DNA of 64,000 nt from Mycolicibacterium mageritense (GTDB taxonomy: Bacteria > Actinomycetota > Actinomycetes > Mycobacteriales > Mycobacteriaceae): assembly GCF_010727475.1 (NCBI RefSeq), contig NZ_AP022567.1:2480001-2544000 (forward strand), given 5' to 3'. A program made the position numbers and the translations under genes. Positions 7,184-16,317 of the stretch are shown piece by piece; the stretch's first letter is position 1; every line of letters begins with the position of its first letter. The notes under the pieces were generated by a model, which saw nothing but the letters and a program-made list of their open reading frames with translations, was not told the DNA's origin and searched no databases.

Positions 7184-8011
7184 TCAGTCCCGATCGGCCA
7201 ACGTCACTTCCACACCGCCGACGAGGTCGGTCGTGAGGTTGTAGATGAAGGCCCCGATGGTCGCCAACGCCGTCAACACCACGATGTTGACGAGGCCGAT
7301 CAGTGCGGCGCCCCCGAAGATGGTGCCGCTCGAGACCAGCTCGCCGCCGCTGCTTCCACTGGCGCTCGTCAGCAGGTCGCCGACGTTGCTGTTGAGCTTG
7401 CTCCAGACGCCCATGCCGCCCAGTACGAGGTACAGGAACGCCACGGCGATCATCCACACGAAAAACAGTGCCACCGACAGCACGAGGGACACCTTGAGCA
7501 CCGTCCACGGATCCACCCGCCGGATCTGCATGCTGGCCCGGACGGGACCGTTCTGCGTCTGCGGCCGGCTCGCCACCTGGACCCGCGCCGCGGGCCCCGA
7601 CCGTGGCGCCGGGCCGTCCGAGGTGGGCTTCCGCTGCGTGGAACGCGGGACCGGCCCGGACAGGTCCGGGAGCTCGCTCGCGTACGCCTCGGGCCGCACC
7701 GGCTCGTTGCGGGGCGCGGGCTCGTTGCGGGGCGCGGTCCGGGGCTGTTCCGCCTCGGCCGTCTCACCACCGCTGATGAACCGTTGCACCCTGGCGTCGA
7801 CCCCGGAGGAGGACCGCGATCCGTCGCCCCGTGCGTCGGCGGGCGGCTGCTGCGCGGTACGTGACGACCCGCGCTGCCACGGCGGCACCTCACCGGTCTC
7901 GGTGATCTGTCCGCGGGGCACAGCCGCGCCTTCGCCCCCGGCTGCCGAACCGTTGGTGCTGCCGGGCCGGTCGCCCGTGCGCGGGTATCCCGGCTCGTTC
8001 GGTGAACTCAC
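7184..8011 (-). CDS. DUF3566 membrane protein (Rv0007-like)
   Basis: 275 residues. A long disordered, Pro/Arg/Gly-rich N-terminal half (about 1-165) is followed by RRVDPWTVLKVSLVLSVALF, the hallmark opening of DUF3566, with two membrane helices (about 170-200 and 235-260). It lies 52 bp downstream of gyrA on the same strand and probably shares its transcript. Conserved in actinobacteria near gyrA; a role at the membrane is likely but unproven. Confidence 0.9.
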   Translation of the reverse strand: MSSPNEPGYPRTGDRPGSTNGSAAGGEGAAVPRGQITETGEVPPWQRGSSRTAQQPPADARGDGSRSSSGVDARVQRFISGGETAEAEQPRTAPRNEPAPRNEPVRPEAYASELPDLSGPVPRSTQRKPTSDGPAPRSGPAARVQVASRPQTQNGPVRASMQIRRVDPWTVLKVSLVLSVALFFVWMIAVAFLYLVLGGMGVWSKLNSNVGDLLTSASGSSGGELVSSGTIFGGAALIGLVNIVVLTALATIGAFIYNLTTDLVGGVEVTLADRD

Positions 8012-8063
8012 CTAACAGCTCCTTAGTTCAGGCCGAGGGCCAGGCAGCGCCTCGGCGGACGCG

Positions 8064-11000
8064 TCACGCCTCGTCGGGCTCGGCAGCTTCGGCTTCCGGG
8101 CCCTCCTCGGCGTTGCGCGCAATCGCAATCAGTGTGTCGCCCTCGCCCAGGTTCATCAAGCGGACCCCCTTGGTTTGCCGCCCGGCCTTGCGAACCTGAC
8201 GGGCAGCGGTCCGAATGACACCCCCACCGGAGGTGATCGCGTACAACTCGGTCTCGTCGTCCACGATCAGTGCTCCGACCAGACTGCCACGTTTGCGGTC
8301 GTACTGGATCGTCAGGATCCCCTTGCCGCCGCGGCCCTGGACCGAGTACTCGTCGATCGCGGTCCGCTTTGCATAGCCGCCGGCGGTCGCCACCAGCAGA
8401 TATGTGTCCGGCCGCACGACGTTGAGCGACAGCAGCCGGTCGTCCTCGTTGAACCGCATGCCCTGCACACCCGACGTGGCCCGGCCCATCGGACGCAGTG
8501 CCTCGTCGGTTGCCGAGAAGCGGATCGACTGGCCGTTGGCGCTCACCAGCAGCAGGTCGTCCTCGGCCGAGCACAGCACCGCGCCGACCAGTTCGTCGCC
8601 GTCACGCAGGTTCACCGCGACGATGCCGCCCGAGCGGTTCGAGTCGAAGTCCGTCAGCTTGGACTTCTTCACCAGACCGTTGCGGGTAGCCAGCACCAGG
8701 TACGGCGCGTCCTCGTAGCTCTTGAGCTGGATGACCTGCGCGATGCGCTCCTCCGGCTGGAACGCGAGCAGGTTGGCGACATGCTGGCCGCGCGCGGTGC
8801 GGGAGGCCTCCGGCAGCTCGTAGGCCTTGGCCCGGTACACCCGGCCCTGCGTGGTGAAGAACAGGATCCAGTCGTGCGTCGAGCACACGAAGAAGTGGTT
8901 GACGATGTCGTCCTGCTTGAGCCCGGCACCCTGCACGCCCTTGCCGCCGCGCTTCTGGCTGCGGTACAGGTCGGTCTTGGTGCGCTTGGCGTAGCCGGTC
9001 TCGGTGATCGTCACGACCACGTCCTCGCGGGCGATCAGATCTTCGTCGCTCACCTCGCCGTCGGCGGGGACGATCCGGGTCCGACGGTCGTCGCCGTGCT
9101 TCTCGACGATCTCGGCGAGCTCGTCACGCACGATGGCCCGCTGGCGCTCCGGCTTGGCCAGGATGTCCTCGAGGTCGGCAATCTCGGCCTCGATCTTGGC
9201 CAGGTCGTCGACGATCTTCTGCCGCTCGAGGGCAGCCAGCCTGCGCAGCTGCATGTCGAGGATGGCCTGGGCCTGGATCTCGTCGATGTCGAGCAACTCG
9301 ATCAGGCCGGCCCGGGCGATGTCGACGGTCTGCGACGCCCGGATCAACGCGATCACCTCGTCGAGGGCGTCGAGCGCCTTGACCAGACCGCGCAGGATGT
9401 GGGCCCGCTCGTTGGCCTTGCGCAACCGGTAGCGCGTGCGGCGGACGATGACATCGAGTTGGTGGTCGACGTAAAGCCGGATCAGCTGGTCCAGGCGCAG
9501 GGTGCGCGGCACGCCGTCGACGATCGACAGCATGTTGGCCCCGAAGCTGGTCTGCAGCTGGGTGTGCTTGTAGAGGTTGTTCAGCACGACCTTCGCGACG
9601 GCATCACGCTTGAGCTCCACCACGATTCGCAAGCCCACGCGGTCGCTGGACTGGTCTTCGATGTTGGAGATGCCGGCCAGCTTGCCGTCGCGGACCTGCT
9701 CGGCGATCGAGGTGATGAAGTTGTCGTGGTTGACCTGGTAGGGCAGCTCGGTGATGACGATGCCCGTGCGGCCACGGCTGTCCTCTTCGATCTCGACGAC
9801 GCCACGCATCTTGATCGAGCCACGACCGGTCTTGTACGTGTCCTCGATGCCCTGGCTGCCCACGATCAGGCCGTGGGTGGGGAAGTCGGGCCCCTTGACC
9901 CGCTCACACACCGCAGCCAACGTGGCTTCCTCGTCGGCGTCGTAGTTCTCCAGGCACCAGTACACGGCCTCGGCCAGCTCCCGCAGATTGTGCGGCGGGA
10001 TGTTGGTGGCCATGCCGACGGCGATGCCGCCCGAACCGTTGGCCAGCAGGTTGGGGAACCGGCTGGGCAGCACGGTCGGCTCTTGCACCCGGCCGTCGTA
10101 GTTCGGAATGAAATCGACTGTCTCCTCGTCGATTTCACGCAGCATCTCCATGGCCAGCGGTGTCAGCCGGGCTTCTGTGTTGTGGCTGACGAAGCCGTTG
10201 GTGATGAATGCGTGATCGTCGGTGTCAACCCGCAGGCTGTACACGGGCTGCACACCAGCTTCGGTCACCGATGAGACACGTGCGTAGTAGAACCGTCCAT
10301 CGGTCAGCTCGCTGGCGATCGCTCGCACGTCCGGGTCCGCGATGTGGCTCAGGATCTCCGCACCGTTGCGACGCCAGCGGTCGAGACGGTCGATGTTGTG
10401 CTTGCGCAGCCACTCCTTGTCCGCCCATCGGCCACCACCGTGGGCGCGGATGAACTCGGCGAGGCCGGGCACGTGATCGCCGTCGAGACCCGCGGCCTTC
10501 TCCGGTAGCGCGGCGACGATCGCGTCGAGCTTGGCGCGCTTGGCACCGCCGAATCCCACCTGGGAGACAAACAGCTCGGCCTGCGCCCGGTTCGTGATGA
10601 CGACCTTGTGTTCACCCGTCGCATGACGGTACCGACGCGAGACAACACCGAATTCCAGCAGCATCTGCTGGACGTCCTTGGCGAGCCGCTCGCTGCGCGT
10701 CGAGTACGACACCTGAATCGTGTTGCGCGGCAACGCCGAGCACGATCCATCGCCTTCGAACAGGGCTTGCAGGAACACGCGTTTGACGGCCGCCGGCGCG
10801 TGCCAAAGCCATTCCGGCACGGCCTTGTCCGCCGACCGCTGCCCGATCATGTCGGCGAGACGCGACTTCCGCAATGCCTCGAGGTTGTGGATGTCCAACT
10901 CGAACAGCTCGGAACCCGAGGCGATCGTCCGCGCTGACGTGTACCGGGGCCCACCGACCACTGCGTCGTAGGCGGCGACCACCATCGTGAAGAAGTCGCG

Positions 11001-11831
11001 GTCCAGGTTGTTGAATCCGGCCCGCTTCTCCGAGACAAAACCCTCGCTGACAAACGCACCCACGAGCAGGGCTTCGAGTGCGTCGTGCCAGTCCGCGGGC
11101 CCGAATTCCATCGGCGGGGTCCGTTGGATCGCCACCCGGTCGTCCGGGCGGATCTCCTCGATCAGCTTCCACAGCAGCGTCGGCACGCCGGCCACATCCA
11201 CCAGGCACAGCACCGGGTGGTTGGCGGTTCCCGTGACCTCGTATCCCTCGTCGGTGCGCACCGTGTAGGTCTGGTGCTCGCCGGAGTGGAACAAGCGGTC
11301 CGCCGACACCGGGTTGCCGTGACGGTCGACAACTTTGAGATCGATCACGTTGTCGGTGTTGGGCCGTGCGCCGGGGACGACGTCCGCGATGCGCACCGAC
11401 TGTCCCATCGGCAGACGCACCAACGCATCGCCGGTGATGCAGTACCTCATCGCCGCCGGCGGGTCGTTACCCGGCGAACCGAAGTTGCCCTGCCCGTCGA
11501 CGAGGGGGTAGCGCAGCGACCACGGCTGCGCCATCCGGACCAGGGTGTCGTAGATCGAGGCGTCACCGTGCGGGTGGTAGTTACCCATGGTCTCGGCGAC
11601 CGAACGTGCGGATTTCGCGTGGCTGCGATCAGGACGGAACCCCGAGTCGTACATCGCGTAGAGCACCCGGCGGTGCACGGGCTTCAGACCGTCGCGCACC
11701 TCCGGCAGCGCACGGCCGACGATCACGCTCATGGCGTAGTCGATGTAGCTGCGCTGCATCTCCTGCTGGATGTCGACCGGTTCGATCCGGTCGCCCGCTT
11801 CGCCTCCCGGTGGGAGGGTGGTGTCAGTCAT
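8064..11831 (-). CDS. gyrA: DNA gyrase subunit A, intein-containing precursor
   Basis: 1255-residue precursor. Residues 1-130 end with the catalytic tyrosine (NDPPAAMRY, Tyr130). An intein occupies 131-551 and the C-extein resumes TEARLTPLAMEM, giving a mature GyrA of 834 residues after splicing, the usual mycobacterial size. The quinolone-resistance region reads HPHGDASIYDTL, the ordinary mycobacterial wild type with Ala at the E. coli Ser83 position. The C-terminal beta-pinwheel carries a GyrA-box-like motif (QKRGGKGVQG). The enzyme introduces negative supercoils with GyrB. Unusually, gyrB is not the upstream neighbour: the next gene, 186 bp away on the same strand, is an ESX ATPase. Confidence 0.98.
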   Translation of the reverse strand: MTDTTLPPGGEAGDRIEPVDIQQEMQRSYIDYAMSVIVGRALPEVRDGLKPVHRRVLYAMYDSGFRPDRSHAKSARSVAETMGNYHPHGDASIYDTLVRMAQPWSLRYPLVDGQGNFGSPGNDPPAAMRYCITGDALVRLPMGQSVRIADVVPGARPNTDNVIDLKVVDRHGNPVSADRLFHSGEHQTYTVRTDEGYEVTGTANHPVLCLVDVAGVPTLLWKLIEEIRPDDRVAIQRTPPMEFGPADWHDALEALLVGAFVSEGFVSEKRAGFNNLDRDFFTMVVAAYDAVVGGPRYTSARTIASGSELFELDIHNLEALRKSRLADMIGQRSADKAVPEWLWHAPAAVKRVFLQALFEGDGSCSALPRNTIQVSYSTRSERLAKDVQQMLLEFGVVSRRYRHATGEHKVVITNRAQAELFVSQVGFGGAKRAKLDAIVAALPEKAAGLDGDHVPGLAEFIRAHGGGRWADKEWLRKHNIDRLDRWRRNGAEILSHIADPDVRAIASELTDGRFYYARVSSVTEAGVQPVYSLRVDTDDHAFITNGFVSHNTEARLTPLAMEMLREIDEETVDFIPNYDGRVQEPTVLPSRFPNLLANGSGGIAVGMATNIPPHNLRELAEAVYWCLENYDADEEATLAAVCERVKGPDFPTHGLIVGSQGIEDTYKTGRGSIKMRGVVEIEEDSRGRTGIVITELPYQVNHDNFITSIAEQVRDGKLAGISNIEDQSSDRVGLRIVVELKRDAVAKVVLNNLYKHTQLQTSFGANMLSIVDGVPRTLRLDQLIRLYVDHQLDVIVRRTRYRLRKANERAHILRGLVKALDALDEVIALIRASQTVDIARAGLIELLDIDEIQAQAILDMQLRRLAALERQKIVDDLAKIEAEIADLEDILAKPERQRAIVRDELAEIVEKHGDDRRTRIVPADGEVSDEDLIAREDVVVTITETGYAKRTKTDLYRSQKRGGKGVQGAGLKQDDIVNHFFVCSTHDWILFFTTQGRVYRAKAYELPEASRTARGQHVANLLAFQPEERIAQVIQLKSYEDAPYLVLATRNGLVKKSKLTDFDSNRSGGIVAVNLRDGDELVGAVLCSAEDDLLLVSANGQSIRFSATDEALRPMGRATSGVQGMRFNEDDRLLSLNVVRPDTYLLVATAGGYAKRTAIDEYSVQGRGGKGILTIQYDRKRGSLVGALIVDDETELYAITSGGGVIRTAARQVRKAGRQTKGVRLMNLGEGDTLIAIARNAEEGPEAEAAEPDEA
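10179..11441 (-). other. GyrA intein (421 residues) with LAGLIDADG-type endonuclease domain
   Basis: In-frame insertion between Tyr130 and Thr of the extein. Splicing residues are all present: N-terminal Cys (CITGDALV), block B TANHP with the conserved His, penultimate His-Asn (FVSHN) and Thr at +1. Two dodecapeptide motifs, LLVGAFVSEGFV and LQALFEGDGS, keep the acidic residues expected in an active DOD homing endonuclease. The site equals the known mycobacterial GyrA intein site at the catalytic tyrosine, and 421 residues is the typical full-length form. It should splice to give functional gyrase. Confidence 0.95.
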
Positions 11832-12017
11832 CTAGTCCTCGTTCGTCAGGTTCGCCCGGGCGTACAGCAACCACGGGCAACCCTGAAAGTCTAGTTGGTC
11901 TGCGGCGCGGCGCCCTGCGGCGTGTCGTCGGGTGTCGGGGGAACGTCCCGCGTCGGGCGCGGCACCGAGCGAACCCGTAATTGTCGACGGCGTCATCGCC
12001 GCCGCCCCGGTCAGGCG

Positions 12018-13211
12018 TCAACGCAGCCGTGGCACGCGGCGATTGCGGTTGAACCCCTCGGCCACCGACGCGGTGAGATCCAGAAAGGCTTGCCGCGTCT
12101 TGCGATTCAGCAGATCCATCGATATCTCGGCGCCTTCGGCGAGGTGATCGTCGAACGGGATCACCACCACGTCGCGCACGCGGGCCTTGAAGTGCATGGT
12201 CAGCTGATCGATGTCGACGGGCACGGCGCCGGGCCGCGCCGAGCTGAGCACCACCGTGGCGTCGGGCACGAGATGGGCGTGGCCGTGATGCTGCAGCCAG
12301 TCCAGTGTCGCCAGGGCGCTGCGGGCCGAATCGATCGCCGGCGAGGCCACCAGGACCAGGGCATCGGCCGCGTCGAGCACGCCGTTCATGGCCGAGTGGG
12401 TCAAGCCGGTGCCGCAGTCGGTGAGGATGATGTTGTAGAAGCGATCCAGGATGTCGTGCACGGCCCGGTAGTCGGCCTCGGAGAACGCTTCCGACACTGC
12501 GGGATCGCGCTCAGAGGCCAGGATCTCCAGCCGGCTCGGGCTCTGTGAGGTGTGCCTGCGCACGTCGGAGTAACGGAAGATCTCCTGGTCGGCCAGCAGG
12601 TCGCGGACCGTGGAGCGAGTCTCGCTCGGGCCGCGCTGGGCCAGCGTCCCGAAGTCCGGGTTGGCGTCCACCGCGATCACGCGGTCGCCCCGGTTCGCGG
12701 CGAACGTCGAGCCGAGGCACACCGTCGTCGTTGTCTTCCCGACGCCGCCCTTGAGGGACAGCACGGCGATGCTGTACGCGCCGCGGACCGGCTGGTTCAC
12801 CCGGTCCAGAGCGCTCTGCAGACGCGGATCTGCTTGCGGCTCAGGGAGATTCATCGTCCCGCCGGTCATGCGGTTCATGACCTTGCGCCAGCCGTTCTGG
12901 TGCGCCTGCTTGCGCGGGCGCAGCCCGAGCTCCTCGGCCGTCGTCCGCCGCGTGTAGATGACGGTCGGCTCATCCGGCACCGCGGCCGTGAAGTTCGTCG
13001 AAATCGGCGTCAGGCCGTGCGGCTGCGGCCGAGGATCCTGCGGGGGCGGTGGCGGTGGGGGCAGATATGGCTGCGGCTGGGGCGGAGGTGGCGGCGGGAC
13101 AGCTTGGCCGTTCGAAGGCGGAGCCGGCTGACCGGAGGGCGCGCCGGGCACACGGATCGGCGTGGTCGCCTCATCCGGCTGCTGGTGGCCGTCAGGATCG
13201 GTCGGGGTCAA
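12018..13211 (-). CDS. MinD/ParA-like ATPase of the ESX locus (short EspI-like)
   Basis: 397 residues. A proline-rich N-terminus (about 1-75, with PPPPPPQPQPYLPPPPPPP) precedes a P-loop ATPase with the deviant Walker A KGGVGKTTTT (about 153-162), VDANPDFGTL and ILTDCGTGLTHS. The EspI/Rv3876 and Rv3888c proteins of ESX loci share this plan. EspI modulates ESX-1 secretion in response to ATP level. Its start overlaps the eccA stop (ATGA), so the two genes are coupled. A longer paralogue lies at 42.7-45.6 kb. Confidence 0.85.
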   Translation of the reverse strand: MTPTDPDGHQQPDEATTPIRVPGAPSGQPAPPSNGQAVPPPPPPQPQPYLPPPPPPPQDPRPQPHGLTPISTNFTAAVPDEPTVIYTRRTTAEELGLRPRKQAHQNGWRKVMNRMTGGTMNLPEPQADPRLQSALDRVNQPVRGAYSIAVLSLKGGVGKTTTTVCLGSTFAANRGDRVIAVDANPDFGTLAQRGPSETRSTVRDLLADQEIFRYSDVRRHTSQSPSRLEILASERDPAVSEAFSEADYRAVHDILDRFYNIILTDCGTGLTHSAMNGVLDAADALVLVASPAIDSARSALATLDWLQHHGHAHLVPDATVVLSSARPGAVPVDIDQLTMHFKARVRDVVVIPFDDHLAEGAEISMDLLNRKTRQAFLDLTASVAEGFNRNRRVPRLR

Positions 13212-15025
13212 GAGTCCAGATTCAGGGTTTGCAGGATGTTGCTGATCGCGGCCTTCATGTCGACGGCCTCGATCCGCATGAGGGCATCCTCGTCGAGGGA
13301 TTCCAGTTCGGCGCCATGGCTTTCGCTGAGTCGGTACTCGCGCTCCTCCTCGGCCGACTCGATGACGTTTCGGATGAAACGGCCGTTGCCGGCGAGGTCG
13401 ATATTGCGCCGGACCTTACCGTCGTGATCGGTCGACTCCTGGGCGCACAACCGGGTGCACACCGCGACGAGCTCGTCGTGGGCCTCCGAACTCAGCTCGG
13501 AGTCACGCGCCTTCGCGGTGATCCGGCCGATGTCACCGAGCTCGGCCGGGGTGTACGACGCGAACCGGATCCGCTTGGTGAAACGCGAGGACAGGCCTTC
13601 GTTCGAGGCCAGGAACCGGTCGATCTCGGCGTCATACCCGGCGATGATGACCACGAGCCGGTCGCGATCGTTCTCCATGCGCGCCAGCAGCGTGTCGACG
13701 GCTTCGCGGCCGAACGCGTCGCCACCGGACAGGCCGGTCTGAATCAGGGTGTAGGCCTCGTCGATGAACAGCACACCGTCCATCGCACTGTCGATCAGCG
13801 CCGACGTCTTGATCGCGGTGCTGCCCAGGTGCTGCCCCACGAAATCCTGGCGCTTGGCCTCGATCACCGCCGGTGTCTTCAAAAGCCCCAGGCCGCAATA
13901 GGTTTGAGCGACGACGCGGGCGATGGTGGTCTTGCCGGTTCCGGGCGGGCCGGTGAAGGCCAGGTGCAGGCTGCGGGCCGCGGTGGTCAGCCCCTTGTCC
14001 TCGCGCACCTTCGCCAGGCGGGCCGCCGAACGCAGCTTGGCCACCTGCAGTTTCACGTCGCTCAGGCCGACCTGCCGGTCCAGCTCGTCCTGGGCCGCCC
14101 GCAGATACTCGTTGCCTCGCTCGGTCAGGCTCTCGGCGTCGAACTCCGCCGCGCTGCGTGCGGACGCCGGATCCCACTTGTCGCTGCGGGAGTCGATGAT
14201 CTCCTTGGTCGTGACGATCAGCCGGTACTTCGGATCGTTGAGTGCGGCGGAGTTCGCCTCGAAACCGGGTTCCTCGCTGTAGATCCGCTCGAAGATCTTC
14301 CTGGCTTCCGGCTCGTTGCCCATCTCGCGCAGGGTGAGGCCTTTGCAGAATTCGGCGGCGCGGCTTGCTGCGGGGATCGGCCCTTCGATCGCCTGGTCGA
14401 GCCTGCGCAGGCCCTCGCCGAACAATCCCATCTGCGCGCACGCCGAACCGACCATGAGGTGTGAGCCCGCGGAGATGTATTCGTCGGTGAACTGTGCGGA
14501 CGCCGCCAACGCCGTGAGCACGTCGGGCCACCGTTGCGTGGTGAAGTGCAGGACGCCGCGGATGTACGCGCAGATTTCGTCGGACCCCGAGTCGTCGGGC
14601 ATGGTCGCCCGCAGCTTCGCGAGCTCGTCGAGGGCCATCTCGGCCTCGTCGTAATCCTTGCCCTGAATCATGCTGGCGGCGTATGCCAGGTGCACCTCGG
14701 TGAGAGAGCTCAGCGTGTAGTCCAGGTAGAGCCCCGTCTGGAACCGTCCGCCGAGAGTGCGCGGCGGCAGACCGAGCCGCCGCTGTTCACGACCCAGGTT
14801 CTTGCTCGAGCGATGAAGATGGTGGATCACCTCGGGCGTCGACTCGCCGGCCGCCGCCCGGCCCAGCCAGGCATCGCACATGTCGGGGTCGTACTCGGTG
14901 GCGCGTTTGAAAGCCAAGGCGGCGTACTGCACGTCGGGCTCGGTCTCCAAGCCGTCGATGGGTATCCCGAGGGACAGCACGCCCGCATCGAACACCCGCT
15001 GCGCGTCCCTGGTGCCACCACTCAT
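13208..15025 (-). CDS. eccA: ESX cytosolic AAA+ ATPase EccA
   Basis: 605 residues from the ATG at 15025 (MSGGTRDAQRVFDAG), the usual EccA N-terminus; the frame extends further upstream without family features. Residues 1-300 form the TPR-like domain. The C-terminal CbxX/CfqX-type AAA+ domain has Walker A GPPGTGKTTIA (about 361-371), Walker B VLFIDEAYTL (about 414-423) and SRFTKRIRF as the arginine-finger region. EccA assists export of ESX substrates, interacting with EspC-type and PPE proteins in the cytosol. It is divergent from the espD-like gene; the 156-bp gap must hold both promoters. Confidence 0.93.
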   Translation of the reverse strand: MSGGTRDAQRVFDAGVLSLGIPIDGLETEPDVQYAALAFKRATEYDPDMCDAWLGRAAAGESTPEVIHHLHRSSKNLGREQRRLGLPPRTLGGRFQTGLYLDYTLSSLTEVHLAYAASMIQGKDYDEAEMALDELAKLRATMPDDSGSDEICAYIRGVLHFTTQRWPDVLTALAASAQFTDEYISAGSHLMVGSACAQMGLFGEGLRRLDQAIEGPIPAASRAAEFCKGLTLREMGNEPEARKIFERIYSEEPGFEANSAALNDPKYRLIVTTKEIIDSRSDKWDPASARSAAEFDAESLTERGNEYLRAAQDELDRQVGLSDVKLQVAKLRSAARLAKVREDKGLTTAARSLHLAFTGPPGTGKTTIARVVAQTYCGLGLLKTPAVIEAKRQDFVGQHLGSTAIKTSALIDSAMDGVLFIDEAYTLIQTGLSGGDAFGREAVDTLLARMENDRDRLVVIIAGYDAEIDRFLASNEGLSSRFTKRIRFASYTPAELGDIGRITAKARDSELSSEAHDELVAVCTRLCAQESTDHDGKVRRNIDLAGNGRFIRNVIESAEEEREYRLSESHGAELESLDEDALMRIEAVDMKAAISNILQTLNLDS

Positions 15026-15181
15026 CCGTGGATCCCTATCTTTCGTCCGAACAACGTGGGGTTTCGCGGATTCGTCGACGCAGGCAACGCAGCCCCCAGC
15101 GGACAAATTACTGCAGCCCGGCCTCCTGCGATTGTACTAAGTTGACACCTAGACGGCGTCCGAGTGTTTGGGGAGGTGCCG
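15026..15181. promoter_or_regulatory. Divergent promoter region between eccA and the esp genes
   Basis: Non-coding gap between outward-facing genes. On the plus strand there is a TTGACA hexamer at 15142-15147 but only a poor -10 match 17 bp later. On the minus strand TACAAT (complement of 15131-15136) is a good -10 candidate for eccA, leaving a leader of about 100 nt. A GGGGAGG ribosome site precedes the ATG at 15182. Assignment of the boxes is tentative. Confidence 0.4.
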
Positions 15182-15508
15182 ATGGAGGTCCGGCCGGTGC
15201 GGTCGTCGGGTGGCGACATCCAGGTACTGACGACCGAACGGGGTCTGCCGATCCGGCTCAAACTCAGCCAGCGCGCGCTTGCGCAGGCTCCGCAGGATCT
15301 GGCGCAGGAGCTCCTGACGCTGTGCCAGCTCTCGGCCAAGCGGGCCCAGGTGGCACACCGGCGGGAATTGGCGCAGCGGGGGTTCAGCTCTGAGCTGGTT
15401 CGCAATTTCAACCTCGCGACCGAGGACGAGCTCGCGGCGGCCGAGGCCGCGTTCCGCGGCGACGACGACGAGGACGGTCCGCCCGATACGTGGATGAGGT
15501 CGGTATGA
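15182..15508 (+). CDS. EspD-like ESX secretion-associated protein
   Basis: 108 residues from the ATG at 15182, which has GGGGAGG upstream. The order of features (beta-strand with TERGLPIRLKLS, then LAQELLTLCQLSAKRAQVAH, then an acidic tail DELAAAEAAFRGDDDEDGP) follows the C-terminal two thirds of M. tuberculosis EspD. EspD stabilises EspA and EspC before secretion. It overlaps the next gene by 4 bases. The match is recalled from family layout, so similarity is likely but distant. Confidence 0.6.
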   Translation: MEVRPVRSSGGDIQVLTTERGLPIRLKLSQRALAQAPQDLAQELLTLCQLSAKRAQVAHRRELAQRGFSSELVRNFNLATEDELAAAEAAFRGDDDEDGPPDTWMRSV

Positions 15509-15858
15509 ACGGCGGCCTGGCGGATTCGTTGATCGCGCGAATCATCAAGCAGCGCGATCTGATGCAGGCGATGGACGAGCACCTCAAGTCCATCTCCGCG
15601 CGGGTCACCAGCCGGGATCAGTCGGTCAGCGTCGAGGTCGACGGCATCGGGACTCTCAAGGGCATCTGGCTCGGCGAGAACGCGTACCGACATGGGCCGG
15701 ACGGGCTGGCCCGGTTGATCATCGAGACCGGGCAGGCCGCTGCCAAGACCGCGCTGGACCGGCAGAACTACCTGATGAAGGAGTTCAACAGCCGGCTCGC
15801 GGCACTTCAGCAAACCCCGCTGACGAAGTGGGACGGAACGACGGTGACACCGTCGTGA
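15505..15858 (+). CDS. YbaB/EbfC-fold protein, EspL-like
   Basis: 117 residues. Helix - beta hairpin - helix plan: N-terminal helix with RDLMQAMDEHLKSISARV, the strands SVSVEVDGIGTLKGIWLGEN, then a C-terminal helix. This is the YbaB/EbfC fold, which in ESX-1 is represented by EspL, a cytosolic stabiliser of Esp substrates. Translationally coupled to the espD-like gene (ATGA). A second YbaB-like gene at 31.8 kb stands in front of a toxin, which suggests a repeated chaperone role in this locus. Confidence 0.65.
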   Translation: MNGGLADSLIARIIKQRDLMQAMDEHLKSISARVTSRDQSVSVEVDGIGTLKGIWLGENAYRHGPDGLARLIIETGQAAAKTALDRQNYLMKEFNSRLAALQQTPLTKWDGTTVTPS

Positions 15859-16023
15859 TGGAACCGGTTATCTGTTTGCCGGCAGGTCAACCAGCGTTTG
15901 CTTGGCCTTGATGCGACTACAAGTGGGACAAAAATATGTGTTAGCTGCCCCTTGTGGCGCGGGTTATAGTTCCGAAAGGGACTAAAACCACAGCTACTTG
16001 GCAGTAACCGGGGAGGGGTAACG

Positions 16024-16314
16024 ATGTCCGACACCATGAAGGTTGTTCCTGGTGTGCTGGAGGCGTTCAACGCGGCCAACAGTGCAGCTGGTGCGACGAT
16101 CTCGGCGGCGGGCTCCGCAGATGCCGCTGCCATGAGCAGCGCGGTGGCCACCGCCATCGGGCCGATCGGGTTGATCTACCTGAACGGATTCCTTCCGGCG
16201 ATGTTCACCAACCTCACGCAGACCGTTGACGTCGGCCTGAACCACACCTTGATCGGTGCCGCGACCGAAGTTACGAAGGTGTCCACGGTCGCCACGGACG
16301 CTTCGTTCACCTGA
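16024..16314 (+). CDS. EspC-like small ESX substrate
   Basis: 96 residues, Ala/Ser/Thr-rich, predicted two helices (KVVPGVLEAFNAANSAAGAT and PAMFTNLTQTVDVGLNHTLI). Size and position before an EspA/EspE-like gene match EspC/EspF-type partners of M. tuberculosis, which form co-secreted pairs with EspA/EspE. A strong ribosome site GGGGAGGGG precedes the ATG, and TATAGT at 15965-15970 is a possible -10 box. The C-terminus lacks the usual YxxxD/E signal. Confidence 0.6.
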   Translation: MSDTMKVVPGVLEAFNAANSAAGATISAAGSADAAAMSSAVATAIGPIGLIYLNGFLPAMFTNLTQTVDVGLNHTLIGAATEVTKVSTVATDASFT

Positions 16315-16317
16315 CCC

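Noticed and set aside
8175..10274. 699-codon open frame opposite gyrA
   Set aside because: It is an antisense shadow of a highly conserved gene in high-GC DNA; its product has no family features.
11824..12021. 65-codon frame in the gyrA upstream gap
   Set aside because: It has no ribosome site or family match and overlaps both neighbours; it could be remnant DNA but cannot be supported as a gene. No gyrB remnant was recognised.
13049..14464. Long plus-strand frame opposite eccA
   Set aside because: Shadow of eccA, whose AAA+ motifs are certain.
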